Below, in pieces: positions 9,909-23,500 of a stretch of 64,000 bases of DNA. The notes under the pieces are model-generated. The model had not been told where the DNA came from. It did not search any database and saw only the letters and a program-made list of their open reading frames with translations. This DNA comes from Hofstenia miamia. Its lineage: Eukaryota; Xenacoelomorpha; Acoela. The stretch spans positions 2,256,502 to 2,320,501 of the forward strand of contig SCFE01000031.1 of assembly GCA_004352715.1 (NCBI GenBank). Reading direction: 5' to 3'. Every line of letters begins with the position of its first letter. The stretch's first letter is position 1. A program made the translations under genes and the position numbers.

Positions 9909-10416
9909 CTAAAATACATTGATAAAAAATCAAAGAACTCAAATATGTCAAATGTTGAAAATGTGGATGACAGCTTGAGCAAAAAGTTCTAAATTGGGTT
10001 AAGTTCTAATTATTTGTTTGTTTGTTCAAGCAATAGTATCAAAATCTATTTCTAAAGTTGAAAACAGCTGTCGAAGCAACAAAATCCGTTGAATACTGAA
10101 TTATATGTTAAAAACTTCATTGTTAAATCTGAGAATTTTCATGGAAATAAATATTGTTAAATACGTAAAGTAGAAAATCACAATACCCAAAAATTCCGAT
10201 TTTTAAAATGCGTTGGAAAATATATCAGAATACATTATCTGTTATGTGACCCATTTCCGGTTAAAAGTGAATTTTCAGTCAAGTAGGACGACCCCCTCTT
10301 TGGCTACTTCTGGTTTAGTATGAACACTGGAAGGTTAGGATTGCGCTGCCGTGAACGACGGCTATTTTGAGTCTTTCAATCATTAATTACCCGTGCGAAT
10401 CGTATATGGTAACAAG

Positions 10417-10715
10417 TAGAGAGTGACATCGGGTACCTGATTAACAACGACCCGATATCAAATTATCGGGCCGGGTACAGAGATTTGATTGATTATTAAA
10501 AAATACTGATGTTAATCACCGCTTGGTTCTAGAAAAATCCAAGACGTTAAGCAATATCAATGAATTGCTGTTTCCCCTATCAGATTGGACAGAGATCCAT
10601 AATCTCAAAGCAAAGTCAACACTTCATGTTTCGGTATTAAGTTTTCGGGTCGGGGATTAGATATTCCGATCAGATCGGATTTGGGTCCATGTTCAGCTCA
10701 TTTTGCCACTCTCTA
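10417..10715. mobile_element. hAT-type miniature element, TAGAGAGTG termini
   Basis: Left end TAGAGAGTGACATCGGG, right end reverse-complemented TAGAGAGTGGCAAAATG. Flanks gtaacaag (10409-10416) and ataaccag (10716-10723) match at 6 of 8. Carries GACCCGATATC and CGGGTCGGGG subterminal motifs. Length 299 bp, no coding potential. TAGAG-type tips occur in some animal hAT families. Confidence 0.65.
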
Positions 10716-10745
10716 ATAACCAGTTCTTTGCGATTTTATTCACAG

Positions 10746-10815
10746 TACAATGCGAAATCGATTGGGTTGTACCAAGGACAACAAGAATTATAGAACGCCG
10801 ACCCAAAATAATAGG
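10746..10815 (+). other. Possible small plus-strand exon
   Basis: A 70-nt segment framed by a good acceptor (GATTTTATTCACAG ending at 10745) and donor (AGG|GTAAGA at 10816). Two of three frames are open; one contains an ATG at 10749. It is GC-richer than its surroundings. No product can be named and no partner exon was found. Confidence 0.22.
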
Positions 10816-11163
10816 GTAAGAAAATTAATTGCCTTTCATTAAATGCTGAATTTTAAAAACAGAATTACAAAAATCAAAAAGAAACCAAGGTGATACTAAA
10901 CGGTATCGCCTTGCAAGAAACATATCCAGTTAATTCCACATTTATACATTTCAATGTTTCACTAATCTAAACTTAATATTTAATAAGAATGACGAAAAAA
11001 TTTAATATATTGAAATGGACTAAGAAACTTACGAATTTGGTTGCTTTAATTAAATCTGTTAACTTTGGCAACAGTCGATAAGACCTTGAAAAATATAGAT
11101 GTTGGGGAAACTAGATTTGACTAAGAAACGCTTTCCAATATTTGGTATAATAGAACTTCAAAG

Positions 11164-11196
<33 letters not shown>

Positions 11197-14100
11197 NTAG
11201 TATCATTAAGGTGCGCGGAAGTGCGCTGAATATGAGAACGCGCCTATCTATTTCTCTATTTACAAATACTTAGGTGTCTTATATACACTTCATATTAACA
11301 ATATGTACAAATAACTAGTAAACTAGTAAACACGAAAAGCGAGTAAGCTGGCCGATACCAAAAACCGGTACCTGCCGATGTATATTCCAAATATGCTTAA
11401 TTGAATATTAAAATATTAAAACGACAAGTAATAACATCTGTATACTTGAAAAATACTACTACACGTTTTACCGATCGACCTAAAAACTAATGGATTCGAA
11501 TTAGAAATTACTGCATTCAATTTAAAATGTAAGCCATTAAAATTAACGCATTCAAATTCAAACAAGTCATTCAATTTAAAATATACATCAAACTACGACC
11601 TGATTTAAAAAATGAAACTAAGAAACAAAATTATAAATTTTATAATTAATAATAATGATGAAAAAAACTAATTACATGAAACAGAATTTACTTCGAATTA
11701 AAAACACTTAAAATTCAAGCAATGCACTCACATATATTTCCCAGGAAAAATAGAGGAAAGGCAGTAAAGCAACAAGCAAAATATACAATATCTTACTTTA
11801 CAAATTCGAATATATTCATAGAAGTATTTCTACAGAACCAGACTAACGAATTCTAAAGGCCCAAATGTACAATGCGTTGTATTGTACAATAATCAAGGTG
11901 AAATACAGTAATCACTACATACACGAAGGAACTATTGTGAAACGCGTTTGCCTCGATTAGGTGGTGCGTGGACTTGAGAATGTAAACCAAAGAGTTGAAT
12001 TACGAGATATGGATAATGCACCTGCACTGTGAAACATTGAACAGTCATTGTCGGATATCTACAAAATGCTACGTTTGGGCCATCCAGTGCACCTGTATCA
12101 CCAAATGAATTGGTTGGTATTCTGTCAATTATAAGAACACAGAGCTCAATGCAGTTAGGCAAGCTCAAACATTAGAGGACCCAACAAGTGGTATGACTCT
12201 TATGCGTTATCGGCTGAATCGAAGAAAAGGAATTTTTGAAGAAGGCATCAGGTATGCTAATGGCCTTATTCATACAATTAGTTTTTTGTTAAGCATGTGC
12301 AAAGACAATGCGCAAGAGGTATGGATGGATATGATTTACTGTATGTAGAATAAAGTCAACATTGTACATATTAGTTTATAGGTTGATATATTGCTTAGTT
12401 TCATTTTTTTAATCAAGTCATAGTTTAAAATTTTTTTCACTTGAATCACTTATGTTTTAATTTGAATCCGTCAGTTTTTAAAACGATCAGTAAAAGATGT
12501 AGAATCAGACCTACTGCTTAAAACGCTTTTTTCCGAATTTAATGTATTTCCAACATACCTAAAAACATAAAGCAATAAGATTCAAAGCATCTAGGTAGAA
12601 CAGTATATACTAGCGTTATGTACGAGCAAATTAAAGAAAAAATCTATGGAGTGCTGGATTTGCAGATTTTAAATAGAACATAGCGCCAGCGGCCTGATGG
12701 CAGAAATTAGATGTGAAATATCTACATGTATTCTTTTCTGGAGACTGTATAATTGTATTTTAATCATAATTTTTTACTATATATTTTGGAGAACTGTACA
12801 AAAATGTACAGTGCGTCAAAATTTTTCTCAAATACAGGTCGCAAAGTGGAATTTTAATTTTGTGTTACAAATCGCCGATATTACGGTGGGTCAGAAACAA
12901 AATTTAGTCAGGAATCATGCTAAAACTACATTTTTTGAACCGGAAAAGCGAATCTGAGCTCAGAAAAATGGTAAAATTCTATCATTTCATGCAAAATGGC
13001 GGACATTTTAACATATGTTTTTGCCAACCAGGCATATGGTGAAAATTCATTGAAGTATTATCAGACTTCTCTTCGTTAATAATATCTCAAAATGTAATTG
13101 GAGACTTATTGGTCCATGAGTGTTTATGCCATCAACAGCATACATAACACACGATTATTTAAATTTTTGAGATTTAATCCATTTAGAGCGTTTTTAGAGC
13201 AAGACTGTAATTGATAAAATCTAGCCTGTATTACATAGCCTTTCTCTTTAATAAAAAATGTGATTTGATAAAATTCGCTCAAATTTTATAGCTATGAGCT
13301 CTTGCGATGCACCATTTTCTAGCACTTCTAAAAAACAAGAATACTCATATTAACTTGCCCAGGTTTTACATTGTTCTATTTTCTATATTAGAATTTAATA
13401 TTCTCCTTTGAATTGGATTGTATCATTAATGTCAAATACTGTAATGGTCTAACTTCTGAAACCAACTGGGAAGTCAATTTTGATGCTATGGTCATGCAAG
13501 TTATACCACTATGTAGATAACTATTAGCCCCATGTGACAATGTTTTTAATTATTTGATCAATGTTTTTTGTAAATTGCAAACATTTAAACATTCAATTTT
13601 ACTAATCAAAAGCTACAATAAGCTATATATTATTGGAATGTTTTGCTTTCAATCATATGACATAGGGAACTAACATACACTGTCTCATAAGACGAAATGA
13701 TACGTTTATCGTACATTTATCTATAAATTAACAGTAAGAATGGACGGATATCGATAGTTTATATTGCAATAAGATAAACACAGACAAATATATCACTAAG
13801 TTATAGATTAGCATAATCCTTCGTATAGACCTAAGTGAAATACAGAAAATACAGTAGATAAATCAATCAAAGAATTATTCACCATTGTAGGCCTGTTTAA
13901 AACCACTTTTCTCGAAAAGAACTCCGGTCTCAACACTTGAGCTGCTCGCTTTGCCCATGGAGCAGTTCGACCTTCAAAAATGAGCAAATCAAATAAATGA
14001 ATCAAATCATCAAAGCCTACCTATGAAAGAAGATAAACTAAAATACTAAAAAACCATAGGTCCCTACCTATGTGCAATTTTAGCCCCCCTCCTCCCAGAT

Positions 14101-14452
14101 ATTTGTAGCTGACCACGTCTCTAGACGAATTGCAAAGCGTACAGCCCTACTTGCAAACTATGGCGCATAAACTAAGTATTTAACAATTTGCGTTCATTAT
14201 TTTGCACAAGAATTATTTAGTGAAGGCTATCTTAATTTTGTATTAAAGTTTCAAGCTATTTTCTAAGAATATTTTGAAGCGTGAAAATATAAAAATGTAT
14301 AATTTTGAATATGTAATACTTAAAATGGACAGCAAACTATATTCTGAAACAGTTATTTCCGAAATTTCCAAAGCGATTGCTGCAATAATCAGGGTGTATT
14401 ACTTTACGAAAAACATTTTAAATGATTGATACAATGTTTTTTAGCTCTTTAA
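10816..14452. other. AT-rich sequence, no firm gene
   Basis: Contains a TA microsatellite interrupted by the single N at 11197. Bases 11930-12260 form a GC-richer patch whose plus strand shows coding-like stretches in several frames broken by stops, e.g. RVELRDMDNAPAL and a DIYKMLRLGHPVHLYHQMNW segment; this looks like a decayed coding sequence that I cannot assign. Bases 13866-13960 are similarly coding-like on both strands. The rest shows nothing recognisable. Confidence 0.35.
11171..11200. repeat. TA dinucleotide microsatellite with assembly join
   Basis: An uninterrupted TA run ends in a single N at 11197. Single Ns elsewhere in the window mark contig joins of unresolved size, so the repeat length is not reliable. 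Confidence 0.85.
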
Positions 14453-14614
14453 CCCTTTCAACCCGAAATTTTTTTCTGTAATTATTATTATTTTTAGATT
14501 CTAGATGGCTAAAACATATAATGTAAAGCTGTTTTATAAAGTTTATGATGATTACTATTATATGGGACAAAAGAAGTTAAATGGTACATATATGTACCAT
14601 CCGGGTTGAAAGGG
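14453..14614. mobile_element. piggyBac-type miniature element flanked by TTAA
   Basis: Perfect 13-bp inverted ends CCCTTTCAACCCG ... CGGGTTGAAAGGG, each bordered by TTAA (14449-14452 and 14615-14618), the piggyBac target duplication. The 162-bp element has an internal palindrome GGTACATATATGTACC next to the right end. No coding capacity. Confidence 0.85.
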
Positions 14615-16740
14615 TTAAAAGAACTTCTTTAAAGTACTAAAATTTAGCAGAAAGCACATAATAGATGATGAATTTATCAACATGCACTTTTCGTTTCATG
14701 CGTAACCTAAACGCATTATTTGCTATATTTTCCAAACTTTTCATAGAATTCTATAAGAATTTGAAAAAAAAACATTTAAAAAACACTGGAAAAAACCTTA
14801 AGTTTAAAGCACCTTATGTTCTAAACATGCAAGCCCTGGCATTAATATTTGCTTCTGAGCAACTCCTTACGTATGGCATTTATATAATCAAGATGTTAAG
14901 ATGCCTGGTATAAATTTGTCAATGTCAATTAAAAACGATTTTTTTGTGTATCTAATTAACTTTTGTATGAATGTTATGTTTTTTAATTTCCTATATGTAC
15001 AGTATGAGCCAAATCAAATAATTAAAGAAATGAAATAATAAAATATGAAAGATTTACAAATATGATATCAAAATTGAGATGCAATTCTACAATTACTTAA
15101 TGCTTTGTTGCAAATTTTTCAGAAAAAAAGTTTAAAATTCGAACGCATTAAAAAATTGAAAAACTGGCAAGCAAATGTATTTATTCTGTTTCGTTAAATT
15201 CAACTTCAAAAATAGATGTTGGATTGAGTATTGGCAAAAAAAATTTGGCCTATTTTGAAAATAAAAAGACAGATTAAAACTTTATAGTGCTTTGTGATCA
15301 CATCACAAGGTAGCAAAGGTATATTAAAAATATTACAATAACTTTCTGGAATATTGTGGCGAATATTCATCGATTTACGCGTTCTCCTCGAACAAAATGA
15401 TATTTTCGGTTGAGTGAATACACTCATCACATTTTGGGGCTCATTAATTGTATACATGCAGGTCATCTGAGGTATGAGACGCATGCCTGTTTCTAACACA
15501 TTGAAATTATACATGTATTTGCTGGGAATTAAAAACCACTTCATCGAAAACAATAAATGCGAGCAAATCATTAAAATGTACATGATATATTTTAAACTAT
15601 CGCGCAATAACATCCTTTTGCATTCAAAAATTTAGGAAACAGGATATAATAAAGTTGATGTACTATAACCAACTGCTAACTGGTTCCTAAAAGGGTACGC
15701 TCCAGAGTTCGCGATTGAGTCAAATGCCTAGGGGCCTAACGTCAACATGTTTTATTTCAAAGAAAAGGATAATATCCTATACATCTACATGCTTCACAAT
15801 TAAAAGAAATAATTTTTCTAAAGGAAGTTCTAAAATAAGACTTCTGAAATTATAAAAGATTGTGTGAAATAATTTAATATTAGGCTAGCTAACTATTAAC
15901 TGAATTAGCGATTGTATTCATCCCCTGAGGTCTCATTTGCTGAATAATTTTATTGAAAGTTTTTGATAATGCATATGCATGGCAAGGCGGGAATAAATTT
16001 GACCTAATGCAGTATGACAAGTAGAAAACTAAAAGCAATTAGTAACAAATCAGCGATTGTAGCATGGTTCAATGCCGAGTCTTATGAAACAACAAATTCA
16101 AGACTAAATTGAAAAAAACATTTTTGATAATTGTTTCGGCTCAGTAAATACGGCTAGACGAATTATATAAAGCAAATCAGCTGAAGGCAATAAAAAATTT
16201 ATGTCGTCTGATATAAGTCAACGCGCATTAGGTAAATTATGAAGATATATTTATTTAATGCGCTGCAATAAAATAATAAACCATCCCCCAAGAGAGCATA
16301 ATACAAATTATATCCCTGTTAAGACCTGTGTGAATTATATGATGTAATTGACCTTATTTCTAATATTTTGGATGAAGCACGAATTTTTCACCCGACAAAT
16401 TCTGGAATTTGTAGACTTTCAAAGTTTCCGATTAAATCATGTGGATAAGACATGCGCTCTCAATTACTTTGCCAATAAAAATCATGTGGATAATTGGTTA
16501 ATTTTTGCATATGCATTCTAACTAGTACTTTCAACTAGGAAGCCAAAAACGCAAAATTCGCAATTGCGGCGCATAGAAAATTCTAGATAGACACTGGAAA
16601 ATAAATTCTTCTGGACTTGCACCTTGCAAGAATTTTCTAAATTATCAGTACTATATTTAAAACGTTCTAAAGTATCACCAAGCTCAAGATACATACGACG
16701 GCGAACAACTCAATTCGCTATCGACTTATGCATAATATTC
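14615..16740. other. AT-rich sequence, no firm gene
   Basis: A 135-codon minus-strand frame at 15613-15206 is the longest open frame here; it begins with hydrophobic residues and is Cys/Ser-rich in the middle, but I recognise no family, no domain and no splice context, so I do not call it a gene. Nothing else is apparent. Confidence 0.35.
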
Positions 16741-16946
16741 CAGGGTGGGAAATGAATCAGCCCGACCCGAACCCATTTATAATCGTTAGGATGGAAAACT
16801 AATAGGTTTAAGGAACAATTTGAGAAGTCCAATATTTGATGCTTAAAATTCTTAAAAAGTGTATTTTAATTATTTTCGAATTTTTATTGATTTCATATTG
16901 TTTTTACTGACCCTTTTATGTATGGCGTTACCCGTTTTCAACCTTG
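16741..16946. mobile_element. hAT-type miniature element, CAGGGTGGGAAA end
   Basis: Left CAGGGTGGGAAATGAATCAG followed by CCCGACCCGAACCC; right end reverse-complemented CAAGGTTGAAAACGGG. Flanking octamers taatattc and gagtattt agree at 5 of 8. 206 bp, non-coding. Shares interior blocks with 8722-8987. Confidence 0.55.
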
Positions 16947-18136
16947 GAGTATTTGCATGAATAAACGCATGTAGAATGCTAAAAAAATTTATTAAAAAAA
17001 CAATTTCGAATCCTGGTTTTTAAACAATTTTCCAGCTGTAATAGTTTGCAAGTTCCATTACTTAAATCCGCGACTTTTCTCTTTTTTAAGTCGTCAACTT
17101 TCAAGTTAGTCTAATTAATTTTTACAGTATTGTATTAGGTCACTGTCCTGATATTCTAGTTATCATTGACGTAAATAAAATGTAAAATTATCTAATAGAA
17201 ACTTTTGTAATAAAACAGAATGACTAGGAGTGTAAAGATTAAAAGGATTAAATGTGCAATATAGTAGAATGCTTTACATGTATACATATTGTCTAGAGCT
17301 AAATTGAAATTTATAAAACCAATAAAATGAAATATGGAGGGAAATTAGTGTGAATGAATGATTACAATAACTGTAAAACTAGAAGATAAACTGATATTTT
17401 ATTAAGTGGATTATGGCCAAACTGTGAGATAATAAAGTTTGATAAGAACTTGAACTCTGGGGAGGACTGAAATAGCTTTTAAAACAGTTTCAATAAATAC
17501 GATAGTGATACGAATACGATATGCTCAATACTTTGTGCTCCTTCGAAATCAATGGTAAGGACATTGGTAAATGAGCTAACTAATCAAATAATCTCGTTAA
17601 AAAGCCATTTACCAATAATATTGTGTTTAGCACTTCTCAAAATCGGCGGCACAATTTTATAAATTTCGAGAAGGAAAGTAACGACTTTTGGACATATTTT
17701 TTTACTGTGATTTTGCAATGCAACAGCTTTCGCAATATTTCAAATATTTAACAAATAATATTTTGAGTAGTTTCGTTGTTTATATGCTGGCGATATAGAA
17801 GACTACTGAGACATCTTTCAGTATTCACACCTTTAGAAGCTGCCGATTCTGCAAATCCCTATTCACTTACGAGTGCGACAGATTGAGCCAACCATGTTTT
17901 TTCACAAAGAATTTGCATGCGCGCCTCGAAAAGTTTATGCATACAAGGATATGTGAAATGCGCAAATAAAACCTCAGTTTTAAAATAAATGCAAGCCCCG
18001 TTTTCAGCATTTTTAAAAAATAAGATTAAAATGTTTATTTGTTTGGAAACTGGCACTATACATTTGAAAAATATGCAATCTTCAAATTCTAGATATTACA
18101 TAATGTCGAATTGGAATTATGGCAATTAATTTACAC

Positions 18137-18975
18137 CAAGGTGGGAAACGGTTCACTTTTTTACCCTATCACGCGAATAGACTTGTTTAGCAATGATCCA
18201 TGTTCCAAAGAAAAATTACTAGTAAAATTCTCCCGTAATGTCTTATCATAAAAATTATCAATAAAAGCTACAAATGAATAATAAATACAAAAATAATAAA
18301 AAATATTTAAGATTCAAATATTTACCTTCTTAAATTGCTTAACCTTAAATAGCCTAGCGTCCGTTTTAAAGGACAAACTGTTTTTCCACATTTGCAAAGA
18401 ATTTTCTCCAAGCCTATTTCCAAATTTGAAAATCTTGGGGCATGGGTATGCCTATTGTTGAAAATTTCTATTAAAGCTTATTACTGTGGCAGAGATTGTT
18501 GAACAGATTAACAAGTTTTCTTAGAAATTGTCGAATTTTTGAAAAAAGTTTGAATTCTCTTCATCACTAGTGTTCATGTATTTAAAAGGTTTTGAGCCCT
18601 TGGCGGCAACAAAGAACTTTGACTGTTTCTTAATATGTGTAAAGATATTCCAAACCCATTAAGGCGCGCCGTGCGCAAAGTCAGAGGTCGCGGGGCCGAT
18701 TTAGAGCGAAAAAGAAAGAGGAAACTCTCCTCTATCATGTGGTGCTCTTAGATTGAGCACACCATTAATAGTTTTTGAGCTATAAGCGTTTAAAAATTTT
18801 TTATAGGGTCATGAAAATCCTTTAAATATCCTCAGGCTGTTTAATTTAAATCTCTAAGTGTTCTTACACCTTAACAATTATAAATTACCCGCGTCTTAGA
18901 GCTACCCGCAATCCGACCCGAGCAGCATAGTTTTTAACCCAACTCGCAGGTCGGGTTGATGTGCTTAACACCCTA
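18137..18975. mobile_element. Larger GGGTCGG-family hAT-type element containing a mariner-like relic
   Basis: Left CAAGGTGGGAAACGG, right end reverse-complemented TAGGGTGTTAAGC, with CCGACCCGAGC and CAGGTCGGGTTG subterminal motifs on the right. Flanks atttacac (18129-18136) and ctttagac (18976-18983) agree at 6 of 8. The interior (about 18435-18800) is a copy of the dispersed repeat also seen near 20.1, 24.2 and 25.6 kb, so that repeat sits inside this element. Confidence 0.45.
18435..18800 (+). repeat. Dispersed mariner-like repeat, copy a
   Basis: Aligns by eye with copies at 20095, 24170 and 25595: a block tgaaaatttctattaaagct, a block ttgaattctcttcatcactagtgttca, a CG-rich block gcgcgccgtgcgcaaagtcag and a 3' block tataagcgtttaaaaatt occur in the same order. 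Heavily decayed. Confidence 0.45.
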
Positions 18976-20094
18976 CTTTAGACTTTCAATATTTTCCAAA
19001 ATATTACACGGATAATCTCCTAAAAATTTATTGATGAATTCCACAATTATGCGTTGAAGTTATGTATAGAATAGCTTTTTAAAGAACTTACATGCACACA
19101 GCGATTGTTGTACACCAACTGGAGATCTAAATTGCACGAAAATCATTAAAAAATAAATTTAAATATGAAGTTTAGATTTAACCCTAATGGTAACCTGATT
19201 ATAGGCAAGATATGATTTAAAAGGCTCAGATGCATACTTAATAACAAAATATACGAAATTGAATTATAAATCGGAATTCAACCATTTGAGAAACAGAGCA
19301 TAACTGGAAACTCAAACTATGAGATTGGAGGGCGTTCCAACATACGAATTTGCGCTTTACAAATCGGCAAGAATAAAGCCGCGACGATATAATAATAGGA
19401 GTAAATGAACGCCTCTGTGAAATAATAGAGATAAAACGAGGCTTTGACTGGAATGCAATAAGAAACCAGTGGTAGACAAACCAAAATACAGTTTAAATTC
19501 AAATCAAATAATTGTTCCAATGTGGAATTAATTGGATTGGAAAAGCAAACGCCAGAGAATAGTTTGACATGGAAGAATGAATCTTCCACTACGCGCAGAC
19601 GCATTTAACACGTGACTGAAGAGTGTTGAATTAATGTGGGAAAGACAACACCACCTTGATCATTGACATGCGTAGTCGTTGCTGAATCAATTTTCAAAAC
19701 GCTTTACAGGGATTTAAGCTTGAACACAGAAAGAAGCTTTACAAACGTGATACCGAAAAAACAAAATTCGAGCTGCAAATCCTAAAATGCGAAATACCCG
19801 GAAATCAGTCAAATTTGTTAAAAAATTTAAAAAAATTAATTACAAAAAATGTCTAGTGTTAGATTGCATCAAAAAGTTAAATTGGTTGAGGAAATAGCAG
19901 AAATATCCGGTAAATGGAGATAATTTAATTCTCGACATTTTGAATTCCGAACAGGAATTAATGTCATGTAAAGAACTGTGGCCATTAAGTGCACATTAAA
20001 TAGTTACAGGAATTACCACAGGTAAAATGATAGAACATTTACTAGCGTTACATTTTTGAACAATTGTACCCAAGCCTGTTAAGAAACATTGAAA
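18976..20094. other. Intergenic or intronic AT-rich sequence
   Basis: Apart from the hydrophobic frame at 19317-19604, nothing recognisable. Confidence 0.35.
19317..19604 (-). CDS. Hypothetical 95-residue hydrophobic open frame
   Basis: Minus-strand frame from ATG at 19604 to a stop at 19317. The first third is hydrophilic (MRLRVVEDSFFHVKLFSG); residues about 35-80 are strongly hydrophobic (NCILVCLPLVSYCIP; YYIVAALFLPIC), compatible with membrane segments, and the end is basic. Base composition is less AT-biased than the flanks. Internal AG acceptors are present, so it could be several exons or none. No family is recognised. Confidence 0.2.
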   Translation of the reverse strand: MRLRVVEDSFFHVKLFSGVCFSNPINSTLEQLFDLNLNCILVCLPLVSYCIPVKASFYLYYFTEAFIYSYYYIVAALFLPICKAQIRMLERPPIS

Positions 20095-20520
20095 GCCTTT
20101 TGCATGGACATATCTATCGGGTTGGGCCCGTTCATGCAATGATAATGGTTTATACTAAATCTTATTCTTGTGCCTAAAATACTTGCAAATTGGCTTTTTT
20201 CCAATGGTAAATCCGATTTTTGTAAAGATATTCAAGTTTGTCCAATACCCAGTGTTCAGATAATGAGGCGGTCTAAATGTCCATTGGAACAACAACTACC
20301 CTGAAATATTGTGTTTTTTGAAAAAAAGTGTGTCTGGGACGTCCAGGCGCGCCATGCGCAAAGTCAGACACTGTCGGGCTATAGAAAGACAGAGCTAGGT
20401 CGCGAAATTAAGGCGAAAAGGAAAGTGGAGACAATTCTCTATATAGTAGTGTTTTCAAATTTTACATATTTTCATTAGTGAATTATAAGTGTTTAAAAAT
20501 TATGTGGGGAAACCACCCCA
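20095..20520 (+). repeat. Dispersed mariner-like repeat, copy b
   Basis: Shares with the other copies the segment gatttttgtaaagatattcaag, the block cagtgttcagataatgaggcgg, the GGCGCGCCATGCGCAAAGTC block and the trailing attataagtgtttaaaaatt. Open frames are all broken. Confidence 0.5.
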
Positions 20521-23500
20521 GATATCGAAAAATTCCCAGTAGAATTAGGTTTAAATAGTTAGGCTATTTGATGGAATCACGCTTAAAATTAAGTGAAATG
20601 CAATTCTACATTTGGATTTTATATATATGTATCATGGATAAATAATTGAATTGTCAAGAAACAAATGCGCTAATTAATGAAATAAATGTATTGAATGCGT
20701 ACATGTGGGATATTTAGTGTGCTGATTTAGTTTACTATAGAATGTGCCCAACCACATGAATCCAAGAGATAAATGGACATTATTGCTAAAAGTGTGAGAA
20801 ATTTTTACACAGAAAGTTTCTTAGTGTAACCCATACATTTGAAATATCTAAGCAGCAATGTCTATGAACAGTCACACAAAATGTGCATTAGATTGATGTA
20901 TCTGACCTGCTTACCTCAACGGGATTAAAAAAACCCATTTAGTGCAAACATCAAAAACCAAATTTAAGATTGCCTGGACGATATGCTAATAGATTTTCAT
21001 TAATCTGAAAATGAAACTAGTTTATTTCTACTTATAAAAGCAAGATTTTAGGCAAAAGAAGCGACAATTTTGTTTTAAACTCCAAAATGCATACGTCACA
21101 TAAACTGCATGTCTGTTAACAAAAATAAGTATACTCACCAACTAAAACATGGTCTATTAATTTCTTTTAAAAAATACCAATGTGAATGGCTCACCTTATA
21201 TTTCTGCTCGTGACAATTATTTATTCAGACATTAAATAATTTTAGTTGTTTCTTGTCATTATTTTATATTAGCAAGTGAATAAACAATAGTTAATTCTTT
21301 AAACAATGATAGACATTTCTCTTCGGCTTATTGCACGTATATTACGCATTAAATTAACGGTTATTAAAGAAAGAGGAGTAAAAATATTATCAAAATTACA
21401 TAATCTAAAAACTTGTTACTTGCAGAAAGTTTCTAGATCAGTTCTAAATTTAAATAAATACTGGATATTAAACCTAACAAGTCAAATTTCCTGTTATCAG
21501 TTTTGGGCCTAAACTAGAAAGTTACATGTATCTGACTGGTCGATCAGCATCTATGCATCACAAAATATCAAAATCATAGATTGGCCCCGAAGTCATTGGT
21601 TAGCTAATACCTAATTCTAGTAAATGGAGTTAATAACGAAATATTGACTACGTACATAAAAGGATTCCATCTGGCTAATACGACATGTTCTGCATTGCTG
21701 CAAAACGACAATGATCACACACACACACCATGCATGTTAACACGTTATGAATAAATTAAGACGAAATTCGTCACTAGATAAAATGGAAAACATCCATTTT
21801 AAAGTTGAAATTCGGCCTATTAGCCGGGAGAAATTGCATTGTTTTCGTACTTATTAGTTCATCAGGGTAAGTTTATAGAATCATAGAAGTCAGAATAAAA
21901 ACTTCTAATAGTACAGAATATAGTCCATAAATGAAAGCTGAGGTCTTACCATCAGACAGAAGTATGCGTAAATATTTAAAACTTACTAAAACAATAAATA
22001 ACTTACGTTATAATCGGAAAAAGCTGATCATTGGCACGCATATGCTACAGAACTAAAACAACAAACAACCTTAAACATGTTGACATTTTGGAAGCTGTGA
22101 TATTGGAAACTATTTCAATCATAAGTGTCATCCTGGAATTATAAACATGTTACGAAAAACGCCTGCAAGTTTATAATGAAATTGTAACACGATGCAATTA
22201 TACATAAATATAAGAAATGAATGCGTCTAAATAAAAATATAGAAAAATGGCGGCAAATGAGTCAATCAATATTTTTTTCATTTAGATTATAAATAATACA
22301 GCACTGTGAACATTATTGTAGTAACACATACTATTTTTATAAGATTCACGGCTTCGGATTGGGAAAAAATAAGAATTATACAAGGCATAGAAAATACTTA
22401 AAAATCAAAAGCATGGCGATAACCTTTACGGCAAAATTTTAACTCACTTTCTCTCTGTATTCGCCTCTCTTCGACTGGTATATCTTCAATTTTATATTTC
22501 AAGAACACCGAAAGAGTCGTAAAAATAAAAAAACGTAACCAATTTGTATAAAGAAAGTGCGTAACAATTGTAATGAAACCACTATATATAAATGAAATCT
22601 TGAGGTTAACCTATTATAAATTATACTGCAATATCCAAACTCTGATAATTTCAATTTGACTGGTATAATCACTAAATAAATAATATTTTACGTTCAATTT
22701 GCGTTTAATGTTTACTTGTCATAAATAATCCCCGTTATAATCATTTAACTCTACAATACTAACAATGTGTGGCTAGACTGGCAATAGCGTTTGGCAGATT
22801 AGCGTAAAATATTTGATTAATTAAAAAGCCATTTACGTGGCATTTCAATGAAAGACATTTTCGAAATAGAGAAGAATGATATTCTAATTTGAACAAGAGG
22901 TTTCTATTGGATGGGATAGAATTCAATTGGGATTTCATGGATGTACCAGAAATTATGCTTAATACTAGAATTTTAATTACTACATGGATAGAAATCGATG
23001 ATTCTCAGATGCGAGATTTTAAACGTATGGGTTAAACTGCCAATTTGATTCAATCGATTTCGAGTAAGAAAGAGTCTAGTGTAGTGTTTCTACACAGCCC
23101 TACTAGGTTTGTTGAGCATGCATGTATATGTGACATTTGTGCCAAAATTTAAAGCATGGAAATACGAAGAAGATGTGTTAGAACGTGCAAATATAATCTT
23201 TGAATAAGCATGGGCAATCACTGGATAGAAAATAGGTTGCACCATTTTGTCATTGTAAAGCACAGGCATGAAAAAAGACGTATACTATAACTGAATTACC
23301 ACCAAATTGGAAGGCTATTGATAGGAAATGACAAAATGCGTAGAACTTAAATATTAAACGTAGCTTGCAATGAATTAATTACGATTGCTAGACGATCTAC
23401 GAATATATAACTAGAACTCCAAATGACACTCAAACGAGGCGGCGGGAATAATCTTTAGTAATGAAGTACTCATCAGCTCTACGAGTACGAGATCACATCC

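Noticed and set aside
15206-15613. 135-codon minus-strand frame
   Set aside because: Long for this composition, but low-complexity hydrophobic stretches and no family, acceptor or donor support.
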